From Clostridiales bacterium (GTDB taxonomy: Bacteria; Bacillota; Clostridia; Oscillospirales; Oscillospiraceae), in assembly GCA_019415645.1 (NCBI GenBank), contig DXYV01000018.1:1-52020 (forward strand): DNA of 52,020 bases, in the 5' to 3' direction. The position numbers and the translations under genes were made by a program. Each line of letters opens with the position of its first letter. Within the stretch, counting starts at the first letter, position 1. The notes under the pieces are model-generated. The model made no database searches and was not told the DNA's origin. It worked only from the letters and a program-made list of their open reading frames with translations. Below are positions 25,642-33,676 of the stretch, piece after piece.

Positions 25642-26199
25642 TTATCCGGCCGCTTCGGAACTGGTTCCGGAGGGAGCGGCGGCATTCAGAAGCTCCATGA
25701 CCTCGGTCAGCCAGGCATCCAGATTCCGGGTGGAAAGGCGCAGGGTCTGCTGCCCGCAGGAGAGCTCCACCCGGCCGTAGAAATTGCGAATCGACAGCAG
25801 AGCCCCGACGGCGGTGTCGCCGGAGGGGAGCAGGACCGGATCGTCGAACTGGAAGATCAGCTCCCACTCGAACTCGCCCGGCTGCGCGGCGTGATACCAG
25901 GTCCCCCGGGGAAGCAGACTGGCCAGGGAGCGGGAGAAGCTGCGGTCCTGAAAGGCGGCCAGCAGAGAAGAAAAGGCGGGATCCTCGCGGGTGAGCGTAA
26001 ACGAAAAGGGAACCGACCTGGTTTGCCCGGGATGGATAGACCCCTGGGCCTGAATGGAGTCGCAGTCCGATAAATCCAGCGGCAATTCGGAACAGAGCGC
26101 TTCCAGAGACTGCGGCCGGGTGTACCAGAGCGCGAACACAGCCCCGGCCAGGACCAGCAGGGCCAGAACAGATAAGAAGATGCGACGGGGAGGCTTCAT
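25642..26199 (-). CDS. membrane-anchored protein X2 of the ECF operon
   Basis: A 185-aa protein: an N-terminal membrane anchor (RRIFLSVLALLVLAGAVFALWYTRP, residues 4-28) and an extracytoplasmic domain. The pattern FSSLLAAFQDRSFSRSLASLLP, then strands and LLSIRNFYGRVELSCGQQTLRLSTRNLDAWLTEVMELL, is similar in layout to protein X1 (26231) and to the outer part of the anti-sigma gene (26815). The 47-nt anchor-coding segment is nearly identical in DNA to that of X1 (26694-26740). ATG 26199 follows AAAGGAG by 5 nt. Function unknown; last gene of the four-gene operon, 55 nt before aspS. Confidence 0.75.
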   Translation of the reverse strand: MKPPRRIFLSVLALLVLAGAVFALWYTRPQSLEALCSELPLDLSDCDSIQAQGSIHPGQTRSVPFSFTLTREDPAFSSLLAAFQDRSFSRSLASLLPRGTWYHAAQPGEFEWELIFQFDDPVLLPSGDTAVGALLSIRNFYGRVELSCGQQTLRLSTRNLDAWLTEVMELLNAAAPSGTSSEAAG

Positions 26200-26230
26200 A
26201 GGAACTCCTTTCACCGGTGAGCGGACTGTT

Positions 26231-26773
26231 TCAAGCCGCTCCGCTGGACGTACTGTGCGTCAGGAAAAAGTCCGCCAGCGCAGCAAGGGTCTCCTCCTGC
26301 TCTTTGAGGGAGCAGGAATAGGAATCCGCTCCATACCGTACGCTCAATTCGCGGGGCCCAATGAAGAGGGAGAGAACGACTGGCTGTTCCGTTGTTAGGT
26401 GGCACAGAATGTCCGTACTCTGGTCGCCGCCTTCGACCCGAACCGATCCGCTCCGGCGGAAGGGAAGGAGCGCAGACAGTTTGGGGGAAAAGCGCAGCTC
26501 CTGAAGCAGGGTCAGCAGGGCGTCGAACTCGGCCTGTCCCGCCGCAAAGGCGGGCGTCTGACCGGAGAGCTCACGGACGGAAAGGGAACCGGGAATACCG
26601 TTGCGCGGCTCATAATAGGTGTAATCGACCTCGATCTGGGTGATTTGGGACCACTGGAAGCCAGGCAGCAGCTGCTCGGCCGTTCTCGGCCGAGTGTACC
26701 AGAGCGCAAACACAGCCCCGGCCAGGACCAGCAGGGCCAGGAGCAGCAGAAAGAGACGTTTGCCGCGGGTCAC
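26231..26773 (-). CDS. membrane-anchored protein X1 of the ECF operon
   Basis: A 180-aa protein with an N-terminal membrane anchor (RLFLLLLALLVLAGAVFALWYTRP) and an outer domain: QITQIEVDYTYYEPRNG, FDALLTLLQELRFSPKLSALLPF, LSLFIGPRELSVRYGADSYSC, then a final helix (ETLAALADFFL). It has the same plan as X2 and the anti-sigma outer domain: helix LLxxLxxxxFxxxLxxLLP, then beta strands, then a closing helix. It lies 31 nt upstream of X2 and 41 nt downstream of the anti-sigma gene. Not recognised as a named family. Confidence 0.75.
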   Translation of the reverse strand: MTRGKRLFLLLLALLVLAGAVFALWYTRPRTAEQLLPGFQWSQITQIEVDYTYYEPRNGIPGSLSVRELSGQTPAFAAGQAEFDALLTLLQELRFSPKLSALLPFRRSGSVRVEGGDQSTDILCHLTTEQPVVLSLFIGPRELSVRYGADSYSCSLKEQEETLAALADFFLTHSTSSGAA

Positions 26774-26814
26774 AAGATCACTCCTTTCTCAGAAAGACGG
26801 CGGAAGCGGCCGCT

Positions 26815-27525
26815 TCAATCCTCCGGCCGCCGGATTCCATAGGCCTCCACCACCGCGGCAAGGGCGTCGAAGGCGGACTCTCCCACCGTGTAGACCTGCC
26901 GGGGTCCGTCGGAGGTGACATAGAGCGTGCGGGTGTCGGAGAGCAGGGTGAAGTCCACCCGGTCGTCCGGCGTGTAAAAGGAGAGGGAAAAGGAGCCCGC
27001 CCCAGTCCGGTAAATCGCCGTGGGGGACAGATGACCCAGGATGGAACCCCGGATCGGAAGGGCCTCCAGCACCGCGAGCATGGCCTGACCGGCGGTGCTG
27101 TCCAGATCCGCGTTCAGGTCGGTGACGTGATCGCCCCAGAAGGTCCCGGACACCCCCTCCTTTTGGTAGGTATAGGGGGTCATCAGGGTGACGGAAAGCG
27201 AATCGGCGTCCTGCGGGACCGCCTGGGCCAGGGGGCGGGGCCGGAAGTACCACCCCAGGCAGCCCAGCAGCAGGGCGGTACACAGAATGGAGATCAGGGC
27301 GGTGCGGAATTTGGTCTGCTTCCACCGCCTGCGCAGCTGCCGGAGGGGTGCCGCCTCCTGCACCAGAGGCAGGCGGAGGGTCCTCTGCAGCCGGACCAGC
27401 TCCTGCTGGCAGGAAGGGCAGCCCGCCAGATGGTCGTCCACCGCCTGGCGGGTGGCATCGCTGACCACGTCGTCCACATACAGGGGGAGAAGGTCCCGGA
27501 TGATGTCACAGTCCATCTTGCTCAT
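26815..27525 (-). CDS. zf-HC2 anti-sigma factor with outer domain
   Basis: A 236-aa protein: N-terminal zinc-binding anti-sigma domain (DCDIIRDLLPLYVDDVVSDATRQAVDDHLAGCPSCQQEL; H-x3-C-x2-C pattern), membrane segment near residue 75-92 (FRTALISILCTALLLGCLGWYF) and an outer domain of about 140 aa (ISxG-like GSILGHLSPTAIYRTGAGSFSLSFYTPDDRVDFTLLSDTRTLYVTS ... FDALAAVVEAYG). It sequesters the ECF sigma encoded just upstream (20-nt overlap). The zinc site may sense redox or the outer domain may sense envelope state; which is not shown by the sequence. Confidence 0.88.
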   Translation of the reverse strand: MSKMDCDIIRDLLPLYVDDVVSDATRQAVDDHLAGCPSCQQELVRLQRTLRLPLVQEAAPLRQLRRRWKQTKFRTALISILCTALLLGCLGWYFRPRPLAQAVPQDADSLSVTLMTPYTYQKEGVSGTFWGDHVTDLNADLDSTAGQAMLAVLEALPIRGSILGHLSPTAIYRTGAGSFSLSFYTPDDRVDFTLLSDTRTLYVTSDGPRQVYTVGESAFDALAAVVEAYGIRRPED

Positions 27526-28009
27526 GTTCAGTCGCCTCCATGTAAGCCGCGATTTGGAGCTTGGCCCGGTAAAAGGTCACCCGGGCCCAGCCGGAACTTT
27601 TCCCAAACAGCCGGCCGATCTTCTCATAGGGCAGCTCGCCGAACACCCGCAGGGTAAAGACCTCCTTGTAGGGCTCCGGCATGGCGTGCAGGAACCGGTG
27701 GATGGCGAAGGCGGTCTCCTCCTGGACCAGCCGGTCCTCCAGCTGCACCGGGCTGGGGCTCTCGTGGGCGGCCTCCTCCAGGGGAACGGTCCTGTTTTGG
27801 CGGCGGCAGTGGGAATAATAGGAATTTCGGGCGATGGTGAACAGCCAGGCGCGGATGTCTTTGGTCCCGTCAAAGCGTTGGATCGCCTTGAGGGCCTTCA
27901 CGAAGGTCTCCTGACACAGCTCTTCCGCCAGGGGCTCCTGTTCGGTCAGCCCCAGCAGAAAGTAATAGACGTCCTTGAAATACCGTTCGTAGAGCTCCGC
28001 GAGGTCCAT
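27506..28009 (-). CDS. ECF RNA polymerase sigma factor
   Basis: A 167-aa sigma factor: region 2 (FKDVYYFLLGLTEQEPLAEELCQETFVKALKAIQRFDGTKDIRAWLFTIARNSYYSHCRRQ) and region 4 (AMPEPYKEVFTLRVFGELPYEKIGRLFGKSSGWARVTFYRAKLQI). Start ATG 28009 has AGGAGG 8 nt upstream; GTG 28018 lacks spacing. First gene of sigma/anti-sigma/X1/X2, with a candidate self-recognised promoter at 28031-28058. Confidence 0.93.
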   Translation of the reverse strand: MDLAELYERYFKDVYYFLLGLTEQEPLAEELCQETFVKALKAIQRFDGTKDIRAWLFTIARNSYYSHCRRQNRTVPLEEAAHESPSPVQLEDRLVQEETAFAIHRFLHAMPEPYKEVFTLRVFGELPYEKIGRLFGKSSGWARVTFYRAKLQIAAYMEATEHEQDGL

Positions 28010-28030
28010 GCCGTTCACCTCCTCACCTTA

Positions 28031-28058
28031 TTAACGCGGGAAGCGCGGTTTTGTTACA
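28031..28058 (-). promoter_or_regulatory. candidate ECF autoregulatory promoter
   Basis: Minus strand: TGTAAC, 16-nt spacer, CGTTAA. This is the TG(A/T)AAC-N16-CGT layout of ECF sigma promoters and sits about 22 nt before the sigma start, so the operon probably controls itself. Confidence 0.55.
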
Positions 28059-28110
28059 GGCTTTTTTGCAAGTTTGGCACATGGACGGCGGCAGGGCAGG
28101 GGAGAGGGGC

Positions 28111-29553
28111 TCAGCTCCGGGGCGGCTCCTCCAGACCGTATTTCTCTTTGTAATAGCCCCGGTCGATGATGGGAGGCTGCGGGGGCTGGCTGTCCAGCCG
28201 CTTGCGGACGTAGGCCACGGCCTCGGCCACCGGCAGGGTGACCTGCTTGTATATGCCCTTGTCCTCCAGCCTCTTCAGCTCCTCCGGCGTCAGGTCGCTG
28301 GAGAGCTGAAGGTCCTTGATGGTGACGGTACCGGCGGCGATCTCGTCCTCGCCCAGAATGGCGGCGAAGGGGATGCCCAGCTTATCGGCGTAGGACAGCT
28401 TGGCCTTGAACTTTTTCTGTTCCCCGTGAATCTGCGTGCGGATTCCGGCCTCCCGCAGGGCGGTGGCGGCAGCGATGGCGGGGGAGAGGTCGTCGGTCAT
28501 GGGCAGCACCAGCACATCAGCGGGGGCGGTGAGCAGCTGGTCGTTCAGATAGCCCTGCTCCTCCAGAACATAGAACAGACGGGTCAAACCGATGGAAATT
28601 CCGACTCCGGGCAGTTGTTTATCAGTATAATATTCCGCCAGGTTATCATATCGGCCGCCGGAACAGATGGAGCCGATCTCCGGGTGGTCAGTCATGACGG
28701 TCTCATAGACCGTGCCCGTGTAGTAGTCCAGGCCCCGGGCGATGGTCAGATCCACCATGAAATGGTCCTGGGGCACGCCGAAGGCGGCCATGGACTGGAC
28801 CACGGTGTTCAGCTCCGCCAGACCGGTGTCCAGCAGTTCGTTCCGGCCTTGATACTGCTTGAGCTCTGCCAGAGGGTCGGAGGCCTCCAGGGTGGCCAGC
28901 AGGATGGTCGCCGCCGCATTGGACACGGCAAACTGGCCGGTCAGCGTCTCGATGACCTTGGCGTGGCCGATCTTTTCCAGCTTGTCCACCGTGCGCATCA
29001 CGTCAGCGGACTGCTCCTTCAGGCCCAGCAGCTCGAACAGGCCGTTGAGCACCTTGCGGTTATTCACCCGAATCTTGAAGTTTTTCAGCCCCAGGGCGGT
29101 GAAGGTCTTGTAGATGATGGAGGGAATCTCGGCCTCATTGAGAATGTCCAGCTTGCCGTCGCCGATGATGTCGATGTCGGCCTGGTAGAACTCCCGGAAG
29201 CGGCCCCGCTGAGCGCGCTCGCCCCGGTAGACCTTGCCGATTTGGAAGCGGCGGAAAGGGAAAGTGAGCTGGCCGTAATTCATGGCCACATACTTGGCCA
29301 GGGGTACAGTCAGGTCAAAGCGCAGGGACAGGTCGGTGTCGCCCTTGGTAAAGCGGTAGATCTGCTTTTCCGTCTCGCCGCCGCCCTTGGCCAGCAGCAC
29401 CTCGCTGGCCTCGATGAGGGGGGTGTCCAGGGGCGTAAAGCCGTACAGGGAATAGCTCTTGCGCAGGATGTCCACCATGCGGTCGAACTGGACCTGACGC
29501 TGGGGCAGAAGTTCCAGAAAGCCGGATAGGGTGCGGGGTTTTAATTTACTCAT
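28111..29553 (-). CDS. hisS: histidyl-tRNA synthetase
   Basis: A 480-aa class II synthetase. Motif 2 (FQIGKVYRGERAQRGRFREFYQADIDIIGD), histidine-specific motif RGLDYYTGTVYE, motif 3-like GVGISIGLTRLFYVL, and a C-terminal anticodon domain (DVLVLPMTDDLSPAIAAATALREAGIRTQIH). The true HisRS marks and anticodon domain argue against HisZ. It is about 50 aa longer than usual, with a tail (YVRKRLDSQPPQPPIIDRGYYKEKYGLEEPP) of unknown role. ATG 29553 has AAAGGAG. It lies 59 nt after the GNAT gene, so both may be under the T-box at 30385-30633. Confidence 0.96.
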   Translation of the reverse strand: MSKLKPRTLSGFLELLPQRQVQFDRMVDILRKSYSLYGFTPLDTPLIEASEVLLAKGGGETEKQIYRFTKGDTDLSLRFDLTVPLAKYVAMNYGQLTFPFRRFQIGKVYRGERAQRGRFREFYQADIDIIGDGKLDILNEAEIPSIIYKTFTALGLKNFKIRVNNRKVLNGLFELLGLKEQSADVMRTVDKLEKIGHAKVIETLTGQFAVSNAAATILLATLEASDPLAELKQYQGRNELLDTGLAELNTVVQSMAAFGVPQDHFMVDLTIARGLDYYTGTVYETVMTDHPEIGSICSGGRYDNLAEYYTDKQLPGVGISIGLTRLFYVLEEQGYLNDQLLTAPADVLVLPMTDDLSPAIAAATALREAGIRTQIHGEQKKFKAKLSYADKLGIPFAAILGEDEIAAGTVTIKDLQLSSDLTPEELKRLEDKGIYKQVTLPVAEAVAYVRKRLDSQPPQPPIIDRGYYKEKYGLEEPPRS

Positions 29554-29584
29554 AGTATATCTCCTTTATAAAATTACGATCTGG

Positions 29585-29598
29585 AATGAAGAATGAAG
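29585..29598. repeat. two heptamers AATGAAG
   Basis: AATGAAG twice between hisS and the GNAT gene; same heptamer family as at 3071. Confidence 0.4.
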
Positions 29599-29612
29599 AA
29601 ATCGGGTTGAGT

Positions 29613-30365
29613 TCATTTTTGGAGCAGGCGGGCCAGGGCGGCCGCGTCCAGCAGGTTTACCGTCTGGAAGGTCCCCCGGTAAAAGACCGCCCAGTTGTTG
29701 AAGACGCAGGGCAGCGCCTTTGCCTGCTCCAGGGACTCCACCAAATGGAAGGCGGCGGGAATGTGATGGTCGGTACAGTAGGTGCGTACCAGCCGGAGGC
29801 TCTGCTCCACATAGGGGCACTGCCGGTCGTAATAGACCGTCAGTTCCTGGGCGGAAATTTCCGCCTTCTCGGCCTGAGGGGCGAACCTGGGCACGGTCCC
29901 ATCCAGGGAGAGGGCCAGCAGGTCGTAGCCGTAATCGGTGGAATCTACTACTTCAAAGCCAAACTTCCGGGCAAAGGACTGGTCGGAGAGCCACGCCTTC
30001 TGCTTCGCTGCACCCAGCATGCACACGCCGGACCTGCCGGTTCGCCGGGCGTCCGCCAGACAGGACTCCAGCAGTGCCCGCCCATAGCCCTTGCCCTTGT
30101 AAGGGCCGGTCACCCACAGGCAGTACAGATAGAGGTAGTTTTCCCCCAGAACCGGTACCCAGGCGCGCTCCAGAGGGGCGTACTCCACAAAGACGGTGGC
30201 CTTTTCGGCCGCCAGCTTACGGAACACGTGGCCCTCCCGGAGGCGGTCGGCCAGCCACTGCCGCTTGGCCTCCACCCCCGGATGGGGCTTTTTGCTGCGG
30301 ATGATGCAGCACAGGTGCTCCTGAGCCAGGTTCTCCGGTGTCAAATCAAGAAAGTCTGCGTCCAT
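29613..30365 (-). CDS. GNAT acetyltransferase with YoaP-type C-terminal domain
   Basis: A 250-aa protein. N-terminal GNAT fold (VFVEYAPLERAWVPVLGENYLYLYCLWVTGPYKGKGYGRALLESCL; acetyl-CoA loop GPYKGKGYGRAL) and a C-terminal YoaP-like domain (ELTVYYDRQCPYVEQSLRLVRTYCTDHHIPAAFHLVESLEQAKALPCVFNNWAVFYRGTFQTVNLLD, thioredoxin-like with a lone Cys in CPYV). The opening HLCCIIRSKK...GVEAKRQWLADRLREG is as in B. subtilis YoaP. Its substrate is unknown. Start ATG 30365 has GAGAGG 6 nt upstream. It follows a T-box leader, which links it to amino-acid or tRNA charging state. Confidence 0.88.
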   Translation of the reverse strand: MDADFLDLTPENLAQEHLCCIIRSKKPHPGVEAKRQWLADRLREGHVFRKLAAEKATVFVEYAPLERAWVPVLGENYLYLYCLWVTGPYKGKGYGRALLESCLADARRTGRSGVCMLGAAKQKAWLSDQSFARKFGFEVVDSTDYGYDLLALSLDGTVPRFAPQAEKAEISAQELTVYYDRQCPYVEQSLRLVRTYCTDHHIPAAFHLVESLEQAKALPCVFNNWAVFYRGTFQTVNLLDAAALARLLQK

Positions 30366-30384
30366 AGGATACCTCTCCATCCGC

Positions 30385-30633
30385 GAACCAAATAGAAAAA
30401 CGCTCCCGTCCCCAGTCTTGGGACGAGAGCGGAAAACGCTTCGTGGTGCCACCCAAATTCAGCGCGGGTCGCGCGCCCTTTGTTGCTCCTTTGGCACGGG
30501 GAACAGGCCGTGGGCGTCTCCGCCCCTGCTCCGCCGCCGTCTTCGCCAGCTCCTTGCCGTGGGACGCTTCCAGCCTCAGGCGTCCTTCTCTGTCCGGCGG
30601 TGTGGTGGGTACTTGTGCGGCCTCCACGCAGTG
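30385..30633 (-). ncRNA. T-box riboswitch leader
   Basis: Minus strand, about 250 nt after the promoter: stem I distal motif AGAGA followed by stem GGACGC/GCGTCC, the T-box GGGTGGCACCACG (30453-30441), then the terminator stem CGCTCTCGTCCC/GGGGACGGGAGCG with TTTTTC (30431-30395). The variable T-box base is C, predicting a tRNA with discriminator G (Asp, Asn, Ser, Trp), not His. A candidate specifier GAC (Asp) is at 30541-30539, after GAA; this is tentative because the stem I fold is atypical. Low charging of that tRNA would allow read-through into the GNAT gene and hisS. Confidence 0.88.
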
Positions 30634-30639
30634 TCCACA

Positions 30640-30667
30640 ATTATATCAATTCAAGGGGAAATGTCAA
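30640..30667 (-). promoter_or_regulatory. sigma-A promoter of the T-box leader
   Basis: Minus strand: TTGACA, 16-nt spacer, TATAAT; both hexamers exact. Confidence 0.88.
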
Positions 30668-30849
30668 GAGCCGGGGAAGCAGAGAGCCCGTGCAGGGGCC
30701 TTTCCTCGGTCCTGTTTCCCTGGGGCTGCGGCCCCGGACCCCGCGGCGTCACGTGCTGCATATCGTTCGCATCCGCCTGACGGCCAATGCTCACTCCTTC
30801 CGCCGTTCCGCCTTTCCCCAGCCGGCCCACGTTGTTGGGCCCGGCCGGG

Positions 30850-31672
30850 GACCCCAAATGTTTGTACTTTTCTTGCTTCTCCAAGAAAAGTACCCAAAAG
30901 AAGGCGAGAAAAGGGGGACACCCCCTTTTCCAACCCCCGCGTCTGTCAGGGGTGTATACAATTCAATTCCGGCGCCCGAAAGATGCATACTCTGGCACCC
31001 CAGCACCCGCTGCCGCTCCCTGGCCGGATATCATGGATTGGTAGGGTCCACAAAGAGCGCCTGGCCCGGGGCAGTGCAGAAAGCCTCATGTAGGGAGCTG
31101 ATCTTCGCGCTGAGTGCCGCCGCATAGCGACGGTTGCGCTTCGAAAGGCGGCCTGCGGGCCACAATGCCCATATCGGCCCTTTTCCCCCGTCCCGTCCGC
31201 AGGCCTTTCCCCGGGGGATACTTCCAATAAGGGGGCCCGCAGGCCCCCTTGTGTTTGGTCGTTTCAAGGGGGTGGTTCTTAGGCGGGGGGGGGGGAAAAT
31301 CGAAATCCCCCCGCCTAAGCGTGTCTTTGGTTCCTTTCTGCGCAGCCGTTGGCGGCTTTGCCGCCTTACGCTGGACAGCCGTTTGAGGCTTTGCCTCATT
31401 ACGGATGTCGCGTCCCCCCTGCGGGGAGATGCGGCGTACTCCTTGCGGGTGCTGCACAAGCCGGCCTACGGCCCTTACGGGCCTCCGGTCCGTTTGTTCC
31501 GCTCTGCGTCTTAGCCCGCTGCGCATCACGGCTCAGCGCTTATCTTCTCACGCTTCGCCTATGCGCAACGCGCGGTTTCCTTCCGACTCGGGCTGGTCTC
31601 CGGGCCGCCGTGCGGCCCTGCGCTCGCCCTCGCTTCAGTCCATCCGCGCTGCGCATCACGGCTCAGCGCTTA
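30850..31672 (+). repeat. interspersed mosaic repeat, copy R3 (A, B, C, hairpins, D, E, D)
   Basis: The longest copy, filling 30668-31669, with no gene. A-block with hairpin GTACTTTTCTTG/CAAGAAAAGTAC (30864-30893) and AAAAGGGGG/CCCCCTTTT (30909-30929); B-block in reverse (31087-31180); C-block (31207-31262); P1 stem CTTAGGCGG ... CCGCCTAAG (31278-31318); half of P2; an insert also seen in reverse at 45121-45190; then D-block, E-block (reverse of 39950-40043) and a second D-block that runs into the mgsA stop. Confidence 0.85.
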
Positions 31673-32086
31673 TACCTTAAACGGTGCGCTCTTGGGGTTA
31701 ACGATCTCCCGCCAGTCCAGATCGCCCCGGGCCAGGCCGTGAATGAGCATCTCGGCGGTGGCGGCATTGGTGGCGAAGGGGATGGAATACTGGTCGCACA
31801 GGCGGGTGATGTAGTTCAGATCCGCATCCAGGTCGGTGGAGTGGGGATCGGAGAAGAACAGCACCATGTCGATCTCGTTGTAAGCGATGCGGGCGCCGAT
31901 CTGCTGGCTGCCGCCATGGGCGTGGGAGAGGAAGAGCTGAACCGGCAGGCCGGTGGCCTCCGCCACCAGGCGGCCCGTGGTATTGGTCGCGCACACCGTA
32001 TGTTTGGAGAGAATGCCGCAGTAAGCGATGCAAAATTGTACCATCAATTCTTTTTTGTTGTCATGGCTCATCAAGGCGATGTTCAT
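31670..32086 (-). CDS. mgsA: methylglyoxal synthase
   Basis: A 138-aa enzyme that converts dihydroxyacetone phosphate to methylglyoxal and phosphate, an overflow route when phosphate is short. Family marks: MNIALMSHDNKKELMVQFCIAY (H-D-x-K-K), TTGRLVAEATGLPVQLFLSHAHGGSQQIGARIA (usual G-T-T-G-x-L and G-G-D-x-Q-I-G-A; here TNTTGR and GGSQQIGA), and DMVLFFSDP with the catalytic Asp region HSTDLDADLNYITRLCD. It lies 22 nt after minD, likely one transcript. Confidence 0.93.
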   Translation of the reverse strand: MNIALMSHDNKKELMVQFCIAYCGILSKHTVCATNTTGRLVAEATGLPVQLFLSHAHGGSQQIGARIAYNEIDMVLFFSDPHSTDLDADLNYITRLCDQYSIPFATNAATAEMLIHGLARGDLDWREIVNPKSAPFKV

Positions 32087-32108
32087 GGCTCGGACCTTCC
32101 TTTCTCAG

Positions 32109-32840
32109 TCAGTTTTTCATCAGCGGCACCTTCTGGCCCAGTAGCCGCTTGGCAATGTTCAGATACGCGCGGACCGCGCCGCGCCGGGCATACAGGACCA
32201 GGGGAACACCGTGTCCGGCGGCCAGGACTACCTTGGGGTCCTCCGGCACTACCCCCAGCAGGGGCAGGCCGGCAGTGTCCATGGCCTCGTCAATGGTGGT
32301 GTGCAGATGGCGCATGACCCGGGGCTCCACCCGGTTCATGACCAGATGCAGTTCATCCACCGTATGGATCAGTTCCGAAACCGCCCGCTGGGCATCCCGC
32401 AGGGCGGCGGGGTCGGTGGCAGAGACCACCACGGCGCGGTCGGCGGCGCACATGGCCAGCTGAAAGCCGTCGCCCAGACCGGCGGGGGAGTCCAGCAGCA
32501 CGAAATCGTACATCTCCTTGGCCTCTTCCACCACCTGCCGGAACCGGTCGAAATCCGGGTGCTCCAGCCGCAGGGGCGCGGTGAGCAGGTGCAGGCCGCG
32601 TATCTTGGGCTGCTCCACCGCGCCGGTGAGCAGGGAACAGCGGCGATCCATCACGTCGGTGAAGTCTATGACCGCCCGGTCGTCCATGCCCAGGGCGATG
32701 TCCAGATTGCGCAGCCCGATATCCAGATCAATGCAGAGGACCCGCTTGCCCAGGGCCGCCAGGCAGGACGACACACCGGCGGTCAGGGAGGTCTTTCCCG
32801 TGCCGCCTTTTCCAGATGTGACCATGATGGCCGTGCCCAT
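32109..32840 (-). CDS. minD: MinD-like septum-site ATPase
   Basis: A 243-aa ParA/MinD ATPase with deviant Walker A KGGTGKTSL (residues 11-19), switch segment DLDIGLRNLDIALGM, Walker B FVLLDSPAGLGDGFQLAM (MinD type LxDSPAG), and a basic amphipathic C-terminus (YLNIAKRLLGQKVPLM) of the kind that binds membrane. It would position the division inhibitor MinC, which is not in the window. ATG 32840 has AGGAGG. The length is slightly under the usual 265. Confidence 0.85.
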   Translation of the reverse strand: MGTAIMVTSGKGGTGKTSLTAGVSSCLAALGKRVLCIDLDIGLRNLDIALGMDDRAVIDFTDVMDRRCSLLTGAVEQPKIRGLHLLTAPLRLEHPDFDRFRQVVEEAKEMYDFVLLDSPAGLGDGFQLAMCAADRAVVVSATDPAALRDAQRAVSELIHTVDELHLVMNRVEPRVMRHLHTTIDEAMDTAGLPLLGVVPEDPKVVLAAGHGVPLVLYARRGAVRAYLNIAKRLLGQKVPLMKN

Positions 32841-32869
32841 AGTGTTCCTCCTGTTTCGTGTCTTGTTTC

Positions 32870-32898
32870 ATCGTATCACAATGTACCAAAGATGGCAA
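32870..32898 (-). promoter_or_regulatory. sigma-A promoter of minD-mgsA
   Basis: Minus strand: TTGCCA, 17-nt spacer, TACGAT, with extended TG (TGATACGAT). Confidence 0.7.
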
Positions 32899-32968
32899 GT
32901 GAAATTTGTACAGTTTCCATACAGAATCTGGAATGAACTGGATGCCGTGATGAAAAAATGGTCCGATT

Positions 32969-33676
32969 TTACAGCGGTGCTTTTTGCATTTTGGCCCACC
33001 GGCGGGGATAGGCGGCCGGTGTCCCGCCGGTCTTGTCCACCAGGACCAGCCGGTGGCGCACGTCGGTGCCGGGGATGGCGTAGTCGGCGCAGGTGCGCAG
33101 CCGGCCGCCCAGGGTCTCAATGGCGGTTTTCGCCCGCTGGATCTCGCTATCGCTCTCCACGCTTTTCATGGCCAGAAACTGTCCGCCCGGCTTCACATAG
33201 GGCAGGCAGAGCTCGGCCAGCACCGAAAGGTCGGCTACGGCCCGGGCGGAGGCAAAGTCAAAGGCGCTCCGGAAGGCGGGATCGTGGGCCAGCTCCTCGC
33301 CCCGGGCGTGAACGGTGGTCACGCCGGTGAGCCCAAGGGCGGCAGCCACCCGCTCCAGCCAGGCAAGGCGTTTGTTCAGACTGTCCAGCAGGGTCACCTG
33401 GAGGGAGGGGACCAAAATCTTCAGCACCATGCCGGGGAATCCCGCGCCAGTGCCCACGTCGATCAGAGTCTTGCCCGCCAGATCAGCATAGGAGAGCAGC
33501 GCGGCGCAGTCCAGCATGTGCAGGGTGGCCACGTCCCGGGGCTCGGTAATGGCGGTGAGGTTCATGACCTGGTTCTGCTCCAGTAGCAGGCGGCCGTATT
33601 CCGCCAGCTGCTCGGCGCAGTCAGGCGGGCAGGAAAGGCCCAGCTGCTCCAGGCCCTGGGCGATGAGGTCTCTCAT
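32969..33676 (-). CDS. rsmG: 16S rRNA m7G527 methyltransferase RsmG (GidB)
   Basis: A 235-aa SAM-dependent enzyme that methylates G527 of 16S rRNA. Typical N-terminus (YGRLLLEQNQVMNLTAITEPRDVATLHMLDCAALL), SAM loop LIDVGTGAGFPGMVLKI, acidic DSLNKRLAWLE, and ASARAVADLSVLAELCLPYVKPGGQFLAMK. ATG 33676 overlaps the previous stop as ATGA. Near noc and parAB as in other Firmicutes, but the set is in the reverse direction relative to the origin. Confidence 0.96.
   Translation of the reverse strand: MRDLIAQGLEQLGLSCPPDCAEQLAEYGRLLLEQNQVMNLTAITEPRDVATLHMLDCAALLSYADLAGKTLIDVGTGAGFPGMVLKILVPSLQVTLLDSLNKRLAWLERVAAALGLTGVTTVHARGEELAHDPAFRSAFDFASARAVADLSVLAELCLPYVKPGGQFLAMKSVESDSEIQRAKTAIETLGGRLRTCADYAIPGTDVRHRLVLVDKTGGTPAAYPRRWAKMQKAPL

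Noticed and set aside
30480..31127. Overlapping open frames of 120-215 aa in the repeat regions
   Set aside because: They translate repeat blocks and hairpins; similar peptides (MFVLFLLLQEK...) recur at each A-block and reading frame is not kept between copies.
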